Assembly: GCA_016177805.1 (NCBI GenBank)
Contig: JACOUN010000054.1
Coordinates: 21,613 to 85,612 of the forward strand
Origin: Rhodocyclales bacterium
Lineage (GTDB): Bacteria; Pseudomonadota; Gammaproteobacteria; Burkholderiales; Rhodocyclaceae
Direction of reading: 5' to 3'
Length of the DNA stretch: 64,000 bases
Made by a program: the position numbers and the translations under genes. The notes under the pieces were generated by a model. That model ran no database searches. It worked only from the letters and a program-made list of their open reading frames with translations, and was not told the origin of the DNA. Of the stretch, positions 25,207 to 34,535 are shown piece after piece (position 1 is the stretch's first letter; every line of letters starts with the position of its first letter).

Positions 25207-27003
25207 TCAGAACAGATCTTCGGACAGTTCCAGCGCACTCGCGGCGCCATTGCGCACGGTATGCGCCAATCCAGCCGCCTGTGACAAGACATGCTCGGCA
25301 TAGAAATGCGCGGTAATGATCTTGGCGCGGAAGAAATCCGCATCGGCGTGGCCCTCGTCCAGACGCTGCTGGGCGACCAGCGCCGCACGCGCCATCTGCC
25401 ACCCGCCGGCAACGATGCCGAACAGCTTCAGGAACGGCACCGAACCGACCGACGCCGCCTTGATGTCCGTCGGGTAGGTCGCCAGGATGTAGGCTACCGC
25501 CGACTCCAGCGCATCCACCCCGGCACCCAGCGAATTCGCCTGAGCCGCGAACGCCTCGCCCTTGCGAACCTTCAGAGCATCCACCACCGCGCGCATCTCT
25601 GCGATCACAGCCTTGACCGTGACACCGTCTTCACGCGCGATCTTGCGTCCGATCAGGTCGTTCGCCTGGATCGCGGTGGTGCCTTCGTAGATCGTGGTGA
25701 TGCGTGCATCACGCAGATGCTGTGCTGCCCCGGTCTCCTCGATGTAGCCCATGCCGCCATGCACCTGTACGCCGGTCGATGCGATCTCGATCGAATTCTC
25801 GGTGCTCCAGCCCTTTACCACCGGTATCAGCAGATCGACGAACGCCTGTTCGCGGGCGCGGACGACCGGGTCCGGATCATGATGGGCCTTGTCGGTTGCG
25901 GCGCCAACGACATACGCTAGCGCACGCATCGCCTCGGTCTGCGACTTCATCGACATCAGCATGCGGCGCACATCGGGGTGACGGATGATGGCGACTTTTT
26001 CACCGCCGCGTACGCCGGCCTCGGTGCCCTGCACCCGGTCCTTCGCGTATCCGAGCGCGTGTTGATAGGCACGTTCGGACAATGCCAAGCCTTCCATGCC
26101 GACCGCGAAACGCGCTTCGTTCATCATGATGAACATGTACTCGAGACCACGGTTGGGCTCACCAACGAGCGTACCGATCGCACCGCCCTTGTCCCCCAGT
26201 GCGAGGACACAGGTCGGGCTCGCATGGATGCCCAGCTTGTGTTCGATCGACACGCAATGGACGTCGTTGCGCGCCCCCAGCGAGCCGTCCGGATTGACCA
26301 GAAACTTGGGTACCGCGAACAGCGATATTCCCTTGACCCCCTCCGGCGCATCGGGCAAACGTGCGAGCACAAGGTGCACGATGTTGTCGGTCAGATCATG
26401 CTCACCGTAGGTGATGAATATCTTCTGCCCGAAAATGCGGTAGGTGCCGTCACCCTGCGGCTCGGCGCGGGTACGCACCGCCGCGAGATCGGAGCCGGCC
26501 TGCGGTTCGGTCAGGTTCATGGTGCCGGTCCACTGTCCGCTCACCATCTTCGGCAGATACATGCTCTTCTGCTCGGGCGTACCGCGATACATCAGCGATT
26601 CGATGGCGCCATTGGTCAGCATCGGGCACAACGAGAACGCCATGTTGGCCGACTTCCACATCTCCATGACGGCGGTCGACACGAGCTTGGGCAAGCCCTG
26701 GCCGCCGTACTCCGGATCACACGCAAGCGCGGTCCAGCCGGCCTCGGTGAACTGCTTGTACGCATCCTTCCAGCCACTGGCGGTAAGCACCTCGCCGTGC
26801 GCCCAGCGCGCGCCTTCGCGGTCGCCCGGAATGTTCAGCGGAGCCAGCACGCCGCTGGCGAACTTGCTGGCTTCCTCAAGTATCGCCTCGACCAGATCGG
26901 GCGACACTTCGTCGTAACCTGGAAGCTGCTGGATATCCTCGAGACCGGCCAGTTCACGCAGGACGAACTGCATGTCCTGTATGGGTGCGGAATAGTTGCT
27001 CAT
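25207..27003 (-). CDS. Acyl-CoA dehydrogenase (about 600-residue type)
   Basis: 598 residues, the long form with a C-terminal extension. Flavin and substrate regions are visible: TEPQAGSDLAAVRTRAEPQGDG, IFITYGEHDLTDNIVHLVLARL, and GVQVHGGMGYIEETGAAQHLRDARITTIYEGTTAIQ, where the last Glu of YEGT is the expected catalytic base. It should oxidise a fatty acyl-CoA and pass electrons to ETF, encoded next upstream. Third in etfB-etfA-acd. ATG 27003 is chosen; an upstream extension lacks family similarity. Confidence 0.92.
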   Translation of the reverse strand: MSNYSAPIQDMQFVLRELAGLEDIQQLPGYDEVSPDLVEAILEEASKFASGVLAPLNIPGDREGARWAHGEVLTASGWKDAYKQFTEAGWTALACDPEYGGQGLPKLVSTAVMEMWKSANMAFSLCPMLTNGAIESLMYRGTPEQKSMYLPKMVSGQWTGTMNLTEPQAGSDLAAVRTRAEPQGDGTYRIFGQKIFITYGEHDLTDNIVHLVLARLPDAPEGVKGISLFAVPKFLVNPDGSLGARNDVHCVSIEHKLGIHASPTCVLALGDKGGAIGTLVGEPNRGLEYMFIMMNEARFAVGMEGLALSERAYQHALGYAKDRVQGTEAGVRGGEKVAIIRHPDVRRMLMSMKSQTEAMRALAYVVGAATDKAHHDPDPVVRAREQAFVDLLIPVVKGWSTENSIEIASTGVQVHGGMGYIEETGAAQHLRDARITTIYEGTTAIQANDLIGRKIAREDGVTVKAVIAEMRAVVDALKVRKGEAFAAQANSLGAGVDALESAVAYILATYPTDIKAASVGSVPFLKLFGIVAGGWQMARAALVAQQRLDEGHADADFFRAKIITAHFYAEHVLSQAAGLAHTVRNGAASALELSEDLF

Positions 27004-27111
27004 CGTAAACTCACTCAAAAAACGGGCATGGAAACGCAAGCGCGCCAACCAACTCTGCGCCGCCGCCCCTGAACGGGCCGGCATTACGGAGCAGAGGTCG
27101 AAATATGTTGC

Positions 27112-28044
27112 TCAGCCCAGGGCTGCCGTCAGCTCAGGTATGGCTTCAAACAGGTCAGCCACCAGACCGTAGTCGGCCACCTGGAATATCGGTGCTTCCG
27201 GATCCTTGTTGATCGCGACGATCACCTTGGAGTCCTTCATCCCCGCCAGATGCTGAATGGCACCGGAAATACCCACCGCGATGTAGAGCTGCGGGGCGAC
27301 GATCTTGCCGGTTTGCCCAACCTGGTAGTCGTTCGGCACGAAACCGGCGTCCACCGCCGCGCGCGACGCACCCAGCGCCGCGCCGAGCTTGTCCGCGAGC
27401 GGTTCCAGCAGCTTGTGGTAATTCTCGCCGCTGCCCAGACCCCGCCCACCGGAGACGATGACTTTCGCCGCGCCCAGTTCCGGGCGCTCGGACTTGGTCA
27501 GCTCACGCGCGACAACTTTTGACAAGCCGAGATCGGCACCCGCGGCGAGTTGCTCGACCGAAGCGGAACCACCTTCACCGGCCGCCTCGAAGGCCGTAGT
27601 GCGCACCGTGATGACCTTGACGCTGTCGTTGCTCTTGACCGTCGCAAGGACGTTGCCGGCGTAGATCGGGCGCACGAAGGTGTCGTCGCTTTCAACCGCC
27701 ACGATATCGCTGATCTGGGCCACATCCAGCAGCGCCGCCACGCGCGGCAGCGTGTTCTTGCCGAACGAAGTCGCCGGGGCAAGGATGTGGGTATAGCCAT
27801 CGGCCTGGGCCACCACGAGTGCCGCGACGTTCTCGGCCGTCTGTTGTTCGTAGTGTGCCGCATCGGCGACCCTGACCTTGGCAACGCCGGCGATTTTGGC
27901 CGCCTGTTCCGCTGCGGCGCCACAACCGCTGCCGGCAACCAGCACATCGACTTCGGCTCCCAGCTTGACTGCGGCGGCAATCGTGTTGAGCGTCGCGGCC
28001 TTGATCGACTGGTGGTCGTGTTCAGCTATTACTAGAGTCCTCAT
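27112..28044 (-). CDS. etfA: Electron transfer flavoprotein subunit alpha
   Basis: 310 residues. The FAD-binding C-terminal signature is present as [49 protein letters not shown], and the N-terminus is [24 protein letters not shown]. It forms the ETF heterodimer with the etfB product and accepts electrons from acyl-CoA dehydrogenase. Starts one base after the etfB stop. Confidence 0.96.
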   Translation of the reverse strand: MRTLVIAEHDHQSIKAATLNTIAAAVKLGAEVDVLVAGSGCGAAAEQAAKIAGVAKVRVADAAHYEQQTAENVAALVVAQADGYTHILAPATSFGKNTLPRVAALLDVAQISDIVAVESDDTFVRPIYAGNVLATVKSNDSVKVITVRTTAFEAAGEGGSASVEQLAAGADLGLSKVVARELTKSERPELGAAKVIVSGGRGLGSGENYHKLLEPLADKLGAALGASRAAVDAGFVPNDYQVGQTGKIVAPQLYIAVGISGAIQHLAGMKDSKVIVAINKDPEAPIFQVADYGLVADLFEAIPELTAALG

Positions 28045-28045
28045 C

Positions 28046-28795
28046 TCAGATCACCTTTGCTTCGTTCTTGAGTTTTTCCACCAACTGGGCCACATCGGGC
28101 ACCCGCACCCCGGCGCTGCGCTTGGGTGGTTCGGCAACCTTGAGCGTGCTCAGGCGCGGCTTGACGTCGACGTCCAGATCTTCCGGCTTCACCGTTTCGA
28201 GCGGCTTCTTCTTGGCCTTCATGATGTTGGGTAGGGTCGCGTAACGCGGTTCGTTCAGACGCAGGTCGGTGGTCACCACGGCCGGCAGCGGCATCTCCAG
28301 GGTTTCCATGCCGCCATCGATCTCGCGCATCACGCTGGCCTTGCCATCGGCGAGCACCACTTTCGAGGCGAAGGTCGCTTGCGGCCAGCCCATCAGGGCG
28401 GCAAGCATCTGGCCGGTCTGGTTGGCGTCGTCGTCGATGGCCTGCTTGCCGCAGATCACGACTTGCGGCTGCTCCTTCCCGCACAGTGCCTTGAGCAGCT
28501 TGGCTACCGCCAGGGGCTGAAGTTCCTCGGCGGTTTCAACCAGGATGCCGCGATCGGCACCGATCGCCATGGCCGCACGCAAAGTCTCCTGACATTGCGC
28601 AACGCCGCACGACACCGCCACGACTTCGGTAGCAATGCCCGCTTCGCGCAGACGCACGGCCTCTTCCACGGCAATCTCGTCGAACGGATTCATCGACATT
28701 TTGACGTTGGCCACATCAACCCCGCTGCCGTCGCTCTTGACGCGGACCTTGACGTTGTAATCGACCACGCGTTTGACCGGTACCAGTATCTTCAA
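28046..28795 (-). CDS. etfB: Electron transfer flavoprotein subunit beta
   Basis: 249 residues read from a TTG start. TTG 28795 is chosen because AAAGGAGC lies eight bases upstream and it gives the family-standard N-terminus [19 protein letters not shown]. The signature [32 protein letters not shown] is clear. First gene of etfB-etfA-acyl-CoA dehydrogenase, divergent from a TetR regulator that probably controls it. Confidence 0.95.
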   Translation of the reverse strand: MKILVPVKRVVDYNVKVRVKSDGSGVDVANVKMSMNPFDEIAVEEAVRLREAGIATEVVAVSCGVAQCQETLRAAMAIGADRGILVETAEELQPLAVAKLLKALCGKEQPQVVICGKQAIDDDANQTGQMLAALMGWPQATFASKVVLADGKASVMREIDGGMETLEMPLPAVVTTDLRLNEPRYATLPNIMKAKKKPLETVKPEDLDVDVKPRLSTLKVAEPPKRSAGVRVPDVAQLVEKLKNEAKVI

Positions 28796-28899
28796 AGCTG
28801 CGCTCCTTTGATCGTGTTTGACGATTTCCATCGTAGTGAAGGCATTATGTCATCGAGGGCCGACGTTGGACACCTTGACCAAACGTGAAAAAAGTCGTC

Positions 28900-28937
28900 C
28901 CATACGTAACAGTATGGGTGCGTACGGTAGCGTATGG
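28900..28937. promoter_or_regulatory. Palindromic operator pair for the TetR-family regulator
   Basis: CCATACGTAACAGTATGG (28900-28917) is a perfect CCATAC-N6-GTATGG palindrome. A second, CGTACGGTAGCGTATGG (28921-28937), repeats the half-sites, and the GTATGG halves are exactly 20 bases apart, two helical turns. Position between divergent etfB and the TetR gene makes this the likely operator for both. The binding protein is inferred. Confidence 0.7.
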
Positions 28938-28962
28938 TCCCTTGTTCGTCAATGCTTCACGT

Positions 28963-29598
28963 ATGGAATTCACCTTGAACAAACCCCGTATCCAGCTTGA
29001 CCGCGATGCCTGGGTGCATGGCGCCATGGATGTGCTTGCCGAGGAAGGCATCGCCGGCCTGCGCGTCGAAGTGCTGGCCAAGCGGCTGAGCGTCACCAAG
29101 GGCAGCTTCTACTGGCACTTTGAAGACCGCCGCGACCTGCTGCTCGCGGTACTGCACGTGTGGAAGGAGGGGCGCATCCGCGACATCGTCAAGCAAACGC
29201 GGGCGCAGCCGGGCAAGGAGCTGGAGCAGATCTACCACGTCATCGACGTGTATAGCGCCGGGCGCAACCGGCGCGGCATGATGATAGAACTGGCGGTGCG
29301 CGACTGGGCGCGGCGCGACGCCGAAACGGCCGCGATCGTGGCCGAGGTCGATGACAGCCGGTTGCGCTGCGCGCGCGAGCTGTTCCTCGCCTGCGGTGTG
29401 CCGTTCGACGAGGCTTCGAGCCGCTGCATGCTGCTCTATGCCTACGTGTTCGGAATTTCGCTGATGGTGTTCGACTCGTTCGACAGCGATGTCGCACGGG
29501 TCAAACGGGACATCGCCGACCTGATTGCCCGCTCGCGCAGCATCGGTGCGGATATATCCTCCTCAAGCAGCGCATCGCAACAAACCGGGCAGCACTGA
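28963..29598 (+). CDS. TetR-family transcriptional regulator
   Basis: 211 residues. The N-terminal HTH reads GIAGLRVEVLAKRLSVTKGSFYWHFEDRRDLLLAVL, typical TetR. The C-terminal ligand domain is of the kind found in fatty-acid and acyl-CoA responsive members, but the effector is unknown. It is divergent from etfBA-acyl-CoA dehydrogenase with palindromic sites between, so it probably represses that operon and itself. Its 3' end overlaps convergent tatD by 36 bases. ATG 28963 has no strong ribosome site. Confidence 0.87.
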   Translation: MEFTLNKPRIQLDRDAWVHGAMDVLAEEGIAGLRVEVLAKRLSVTKGSFYWHFEDRRDLLLAVLHVWKEGRIRDIVKQTRAQPGKELEQIYHVIDVYSAGRNRRGMMIELAVRDWARRDAETAAIVAEVDDSRLRCARELFLACGVPFDEASSRCMLLYAYVFGISLMVFDSFDSDVARVKRDIADLIARSRSIGADISSSSSASQQTGQH

Positions 29599-30339
29599 TC
29601 GGGCGTTGTGCGTCGTCGCCTGGGCGATATCAGCCACTTCCGCACCGCGCAGATCAGCCAGTATCGTGCAGAAGCGTGCCAGATTCGCCAGCTCGTTGCG
29701 CCCGCCGTTGGCCCACGCTGGCGGAATGTCGGGTGCGTCGGTTTCGAGCACGATGGCTTCGAGCGGCAGGCTTGCCGCAAGTTTGCGTATGCGCTGTGAC
29801 CCGTCGAAAGTCATCGCGCCGCCAAACCCCAACTTGAACCCCATGCCGATGAAGACGTCCGCCTGCTGGCGGCTGCCATTGAAGGCGTGCGCGATCCCGC
29901 CGGGCACCTCGATGCGCCGCAGTTGTTTCAGTACCGCGTCAACCGCGCGGCGCACGTGCAGGATGACCGGCAGGCCGAAACGCTGCGCCAGTTTGAGCTG
30001 GGCCACGAAGTAGCGCTCCTGCAACGCGTGGTCCGCATCGGCGACGAAATGATCCAGCCCGATTTCGCCCACCGCAACGGGGTTTCGGCACGACAGCCAG
30101 TCTTCCAGTACCCCGAGATCTTCCGGGTAGGCATGCTGCACGTACAGGGGGTGGATGCCGTACGCCACGTGAATATCGGGCTGCACCGAGGCCAGTTGCG
30201 CGATCCCTTCAAAGCCGGCGACCTCCACACCGGGCACGACGAACTGCTTGACCCCGGCCTCGCGCGCAGCTTCCAGCACCGCATCGCGATCCGTGTCGAA
30301 GTCAGCCGCGTCGATGTGACAGTGCGTGTCGATCAACAT
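29563..30339 (-). CDS. tatD: TatD-family metal-dependent deoxyribonuclease
   Basis: 258 residues, TIM-barrel hydrolase. Metal-binding motifs are visible: IDTHCHID at the start, VGEIGLDHF, LHVRRA, HAFNGSRQQA and the late Asp in ETDAPDIPP. Members act on DNA 3' ends and in oxidative damage repair. It is the last gene of a long minus-strand run from mlaE, 14 bases after the crotonase gene. Confidence 0.9.
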   Translation of the reverse strand: MLIDTHCHIDAADFDTDRDAVLEAAREAGVKQFVVPGVEVAGFEGIAQLASVQPDIHVAYGIHPLYVQHAYPEDLGVLEDWLSCRNPVAVGEIGLDHFVADADHALQERYFVAQLKLAQRFGLPVILHVRRAVDAVLKQLRRIEVPGGIAHAFNGSRQQADVFIGMGFKLGFGGAMTFDGSQRIRKLAASLPLEAIVLETDAPDIPPAWANGGRNELANLARFCTILADLRGAEVADIAQATTHNARSVLPGLLRCAA

Positions 30340-30353
30340 CACACCATTGCGGC

Positions 30354-31157
30354 TCAGCGCCCTTTCCACAGCGGCTGCGGCTTCTTCGCGACAAAGGCGT
30401 CGATGCCCTCCTTCGCGTCGTCAGCCATCATGTTGCACACCATGGTTTCGGAGGCTAGCTGGTAGGCGGCCTCCAGTCCCATTTCCAACTGGCGATAGAA
30501 CATCTGCTTGCCCGTGCGCACTGCCAGCGGTGATTTTGCGCAGATCGAAGCGGCCAGCCGCCCGACCTCCTCGTCGAGTTGATCGAGCGACACCACACGA
30601 TTGATCAACCCGCGCCGCTGCGCTTCGGTGGCGTTGATGAAGTCCCCCGTGACCAGCATTTCGAACGCCGCCTTGCGCCCCACATTGCGCGACAAGGCCA
30701 CGCCAGGGGTGGCGCAGAACAAGCCGACGTTGATGCCCGACACCGCGAACCGGGCGACATCGGCGGCCACCGCCAGATCGCAGGTCGACACCAACTGGCA
30801 CCCGGCCGCGGTCGCGATGCCGTGTACGCGCGCAATCACCGGCTGGGGCATTTCGGTCAGTCTGACCATGAAGCGGCTGCACTGGTTGAACATGGCCTGC
30901 TGAAACTGGCGCGCTTCATTGCCGCGCATTTCCTTGAGATCATGCCCGGCACAAAACGCCTTGCCGGCCCCCGCCAGCACCACCACGCGCACGCTGGTGT
31001 CGGCTGCGATCTGGTCTATCGCGGTCGTCAGCGCCTCCAGCATGGATGTGGATAGCGCGTTGAACTGGCCCGGACGGTTGAGCGTCAGCGTTGCAACGCC
31101 CGCTACGTCATGCCGGAGCAGCATCGGTTCATCGACTGTATCGGCTACTGCGCTCAT
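30354..31157 (-). CDS. ECHDC3-like enoyl-CoA hydratase/isomerase family protein
   Basis: 267 residues, crotonase fold with the CoA/oxyanion segment GAGKAFCAGHDLKEM. The positions of the two catalytic glutamates of true enoyl-CoA hydratase appear changed: AAGCQLVSTCDLAV has Gln, and SGINVGLFCATPGVALSRNVG has no Glu. This pattern matches the ECHDC3 subgroup, whose reaction is uncertain. AGGAGG precedes the ATG. It lies between an acyl-CoA synthetase gene and tatD, so a lipid-related role is likely, but hydratase activity should not be assumed. Confidence 0.85.
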   Translation of the reverse strand: MSAVADTVDEPMLLRHDVAGVATLTLNRPGQFNALSTSMLEALTTAIDQIAADTSVRVVVLAGAGKAFCAGHDLKEMRGNEARQFQQAMFNQCSRFMVRLTEMPQPVIARVHGIATAAGCQLVSTCDLAVAADVARFAVSGINVGLFCATPGVALSRNVGRKAAFEMLVTGDFINATEAQRRGLINRVVSLDQLDEEVGRLAASICAKSPLAVRTGKQMFYRQLEMGLEAAYQLASETMVCNMMADDAKEGIDAFVAKKPQPLWKGR

Positions 31158-31260
31158 GTTTGCGGTCCTCCTGTCCTGATTGTCGGGAAGCGGGCCACCC
31201 GGATCAGGGCAGCCCGTCGAATACTCGGCGCGACGCATCATCGCGCATGACCCGCAGCGC

Positions 31261-32913
31261 CTACTCGATCGCGTCGGTAGCTCCCGCCTGCGCGCGCAGC
31301 ACGAACTTCTGGATCTTGCCGGTCGAGGTCTTGGGCAGTGGCGCGAACACGATGCGCCTGGGCATCTTGAAGCCGGCCAGATGTTCTCTGCAATGGCCGA
31401 GCATGTCTTCAGCGGTAAGCGTAACGCCGTCCTTCAGTTCAATGTAGGCACACGGCGCCTCGCCCCACTTGGCGTCCGGCATCGCGACCACCGCCACGGC
31501 CAGCACCGCCGGATGCTTGTAGATCGCATCCTCGACCTCGATGGACGAGATGTTCTCGCCCCCCGAGATGATGACGTCCTTGGAGCGGTCCTTGATCTTG
31601 ACGTAGCCGTCCGCCTGCATGACCGCCAGATCACCGGTGTGGTACCACCCGCCACGAAACGCCTCCGCGCTCGCCTTTTCGTTCTTCAGATAGCCCTTCA
31701 TCACGATGTTGCCGCGAAACATCACCTCGCCCATCGTCTGGTTGTCGCGCGGCACCGGCGTCATCGTGTCTGGATCCAGGACGGTCATGCCTTCCTGGGT
31801 GTGGTAGCACACCCCCTGGCGCCCGTTCAGCGCCACCTGCTGCGCCAGCGGCAACTCGGCCCATTCGTCGTGCTTCGCGCATACCGCCGCCGGTCCATAG
31901 GTCTCGGTCAGTCCATACACATGGGTGATGTCGAAGCCGATTCTGGCCATGCCTTCTATCATCGACGCGGGGGGCGGCGCGGCCGCAACCAGACCAAAGA
32001 CCTTGTGCTCTATCCCGGCGCGCATTGCCTCAGGCGCGTTGGCGAGCATGGCGTGCACGATGGGCGCGCCGCAATAGTGGGTCACCCGGTGCTCGCGGAT
32101 GGCGGCGAAGATCAGCGCCGGATCGACCTTGCGCAGGCAGACGTTGACGCCGGCGTTGGCCGCCATGGTCCACGCGAAACACCAGCCGTTGCAGTGGAAC
32201 ATCGGCAGCGTCCACAGGTACACCGCATGCGGCGGCATGCCCCATGACACGATGTTCGACAGCGCATTGAGATAGGCGCCACGGTGGTGATACACGACGC
32301 CCTTGGGGTTGCCGGTGGTGCCCGAGGTGTAATTGAGCGAGATCGCGTTCCACTCGTCGGCGGGGTGTTCAAATTCGAAATCGGGCTGCCCGCCGTCGAG
32401 GAATGCTTCGTATTCGACGCTGCCGATACGCTCGCCCGCGCCCAGGTATTCGCTGTCGTCGACATCGATGACCACCAGGCCCTGGCGTTGAGCGAGTTCG
32501 ACCGCCGGTCCGACCGTGCGCGAAAACTCGCGGTCGGTGATCAGGACCCTGGCCTCGCCGTGGTTGAGGATGAAGGCAATGGTCTCGGCGTCGAGGCGGG
32601 TGTTGATCGTGTTGAGCACCGCACCGCACGCGGGCACGCCGAAATTGCACTCCAGCATCTCGGGCGTGTTGCTCAGCACCACCGCCACCGTATCGTTGCG
32701 CCCCACCCCCAGTGTGCGCAGCGCCGATGCGAGACGGCGACTGCGCCGGGCGTATTCCTGCCATGTATAGCGGCGCGCGCCATGGATGATCGCGATCCGG
32801 TCGGGATAGACGTAGGCGCTGCGATCAATGAAACTCAGCGGCGTGAGTGGAACGTAATTGGCCGGATTCTTGCCAAGTCCTGCATCGTAGGGTGACTGGC
32901 TCAGTGCGCTCAT
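31261..32913 (-). CDS. AMP-forming acyl-CoA synthetase
   Basis: 550 residues. ANL-superfamily motifs in order: the P-loop YTSGTTGNPKG, VYGLTETYGP, GWYHTGDLAVMQADGYVKIKDRSKDVIISGGENIS and the catalytic-lysine motif STGKIQKF near the end. Length and sequence are of the medium/long-chain fatty acyl-CoA synthetase type. The upstream bases GGAGGAACG give a strong ribosome site. It follows the transporter lipoprotein gene by 15 bases, linking lipid import to activation. Confidence 0.92.
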   Translation of the reverse strand: MSALSQSPYDAGLGKNPANYVPLTPLSFIDRSAYVYPDRIAIIHGARRYTWQEYARRSRRLASALRTLGVGRNDTVAVVLSNTPEMLECNFGVPACGAVLNTINTRLDAETIAFILNHGEARVLITDREFSRTVGPAVELAQRQGLVVIDVDDSEYLGAGERIGSVEYEAFLDGGQPDFEFEHPADEWNAISLNYTSGTTGNPKGVVYHHRGAYLNALSNIVSWGMPPHAVYLWTLPMFHCNGWCFAWTMAANAGVNVCLRKVDPALIFAAIREHRVTHYCGAPIVHAMLANAPEAMRAGIEHKVFGLVAAAPPPASMIEGMARIGFDITHVYGLTETYGPAAVCAKHDEWAELPLAQQVALNGRQGVCYHTQEGMTVLDPDTMTPVPRDNQTMGEVMFRGNIVMKGYLKNEKASAEAFRGGWYHTGDLAVMQADGYVKIKDRSKDVIISGGENISSIEVEDAIYKHPAVLAVAVVAMPDAKWGEAPCAYIELKDGVTLTAEDMLGHCREHLAGFKMPRRIVFAPLPKTSTGKIQKFVLRAQAGATDAIE

Positions 32914-32928
32914 CGTTCCTCCTCGGTA

Positions 32929-33576
32929 TTACCGCTGTGCCGACTCCGTACCCCGGCAGGCGCTGACCACGCGTGCATCACCGCTCAAGCCATCCATCCA
33001 GACTATAAGCTCATCGGCGAGACGATGCACCGCATCGCGGTGCGCCCGCACCCCGGTGCGCGCATCGGCACCGTCGGCGGCAACCTCGACCGATATCACG
33101 TGGCGCGCCAACGGTCGGCCGTCGCGCGTCGCAAGCAACGCCACCCGCGTGCGCATGGCGGCCCGGCTGGCGGCGGGCGCATCGAAAACCTGCACGAACT
33201 CGTCCAGCTCCACCCTCAACCGGCAGCGCGTTGCCTGGGCGCCATCTGTCGCCAGCCGGGAAGACAGGAAGCGTGTCAGCATTTCGCCGGGCGCGCCCGC
33301 CCAGCGACTGTCCGCGTAGGCTTCGCGGCTCGCGAGTCCGAGGTAGTCGCGCCGGTACTGCATCGACGAATTTGCCAACCACGATGGCGCACCGACTTCC
33401 ACGGTCGCCGGCATCCACCCCGCCACCTTGCGCTGCGCGCCCCGCGGCACGCCAAGATCATAGACCGTCTGCGCGACCGGAGGTGGCGCCAGGGCCGTAC
33501 ATGCACATAGCGTGGTTGCGGCTGCGAGAAGCAGGCCGCGACGTATCCAGATCATCATTTCGTGTGTCATCGTCAT
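32929..33576 (-). CDS. ABC-type transport auxiliary lipoprotein (PqiC-like)
   Basis: 215 residues. A lipoprotein signal ends in TTLCAC, after which the sequence has YDLGVPRG near the N-terminus and ends in AHRDAVHRLADELIVWMDGL, the pattern of the PqiC/ABC-auxiliary lipoprotein family that pairs with MCE transporters. It lies nine bases after the mlaD-like gene and completes the lipid-transport set. Probably sits on the inner face of the outer membrane. Confidence 0.82.
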   Translation of the reverse strand: MTMTHEMMIWIRRGLLLAAATTLCACTALAPPPVAQTVYDLGVPRGAQRKVAGWMPATVEVGAPSWLANSSMQYRRDYLGLASREAYADSRWAGAPGEMLTRFLSSRLATDGAQATRCRLRVELDEFVQVFDAPAASRAAMRTRVALLATRDGRPLARHVISVEVAADGADARTGVRAHRDAVHRLADELIVWMDGLSGDARVVSACRGTESAQR

Positions 33577-33584
33577 TGAATGCG

Positions 33585-34535
33585 TCAGGGTCGCGCCGGA
33601 TCATAGCCGGGCTCACCCGGCCCCGGCCGGCGTTCGCCCCGCCCGGTGATGAACACTTGGGGCGAGTTCTCCACTTCATTGATGAGGCGTCGCATCTGTG
33701 CGGACGTGCCGTCCAGTTCCTGCAACAAGCTGTTCAGTTGCGGCAGGGTGTTTTCCAGCAGCGCATCCCCGGCGTTGAAAGCAAGCCGGTCTACGGTCGC
33801 CATCAACTGCGTGGTGCGCGCCATCAGCGCCCGCATTTCGTCGACGGCAGGGCTGGCTTCGCCGCTGAGGCGTTCGATGTTCCCAAGAGCGGCAGACAAT
33901 CTGGTCACATTTTCCGGACTGAACGCATTGCGCACCGCAGCCAGGGTTGCAGGCGCTTCGGTAAAGGTGTGATCCAGCCCAACCGCGGCGGATTCCAGCT
34001 TGACCAGCGTGGCATTGAAGCGCGCCAGATTCTGATCGTCAAAGAACGCCCCCATCCTATCGGTCAACTTGCCGAAGCGGCGCAAGGCATCCATGGTCTG
34101 ATCGGCGATCTGGTCCAGCGCCCCTGATTCCAGCGTCAGCCGCGGAAGACGACCATCGACGCCGAGCAGCGGCGTCGTATCGCCGCCACGATCGTCAAGC
34201 TGGACGTAGGCCAGCCCGGTCACCCCCTGGTAGCCCAGCGTGGCGCGCGTACCTTGCGTCAGTGGCAATCCACCCTTGACCTCGATCGCCACGATGATAT
34301 TGCGCCGGTCGGTCGGGTCGATCCGGATATCCGTGACCTTGCCCGCCGAGACCCCGCGATAGCGTACCTGCGCCTGTGAATTGAGCCCGGTAATGACCCC
34401 GGTCGACACCAGTTCATAACGATTGACCGCTTCGCGGTTACCGGAGAACCACCACACCGCGAACACGCAGGCGGCCCCGAGCAACAGGGTAAACAGTCCA
34501 GCCGCAAGCGCGTGGGCACGACTTTCCATCAGCAT
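33585..34535 (-). CDS. mlaD: MlaD-like MCE-domain protein
   Basis: 316 residues. One N-terminal transmembrane helix (about 9-29), then an MCE domain with VITGLNSQAQVRYRGVSAGKVTDIRIDP and TRATLGYQGVTGLAYVQL, and a long helical C-terminal part that would form a tunnel or needle. It binds phospholipid between the permease and outer parts of the transporter. The start overlaps the end of the ATPase gene by 7 bases. Confidence 0.9.
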   Translation of the reverse strand: MLMESRAHALAAGLFTLLLGAACVFAVWWFSGNREAVNRYELVSTGVITGLNSQAQVRYRGVSAGKVTDIRIDPTDRRNIIVAIEVKGGLPLTQGTRATLGYQGVTGLAYVQLDDRGGDTTPLLGVDGRLPRLTLESGALDQIADQTMDALRRFGKLTDRMGAFFDDQNLARFNATLVKLESAAVGLDHTFTEAPATLAAVRNAFSPENVTRLSAALGNIERLSGEASPAVDEMRALMARTTQLMATVDRLAFNAGDALLENTLPQLNSLLQELDGTSAQMRRLINEVENSPQVFITGRGERRPGPGEPGYDPARP

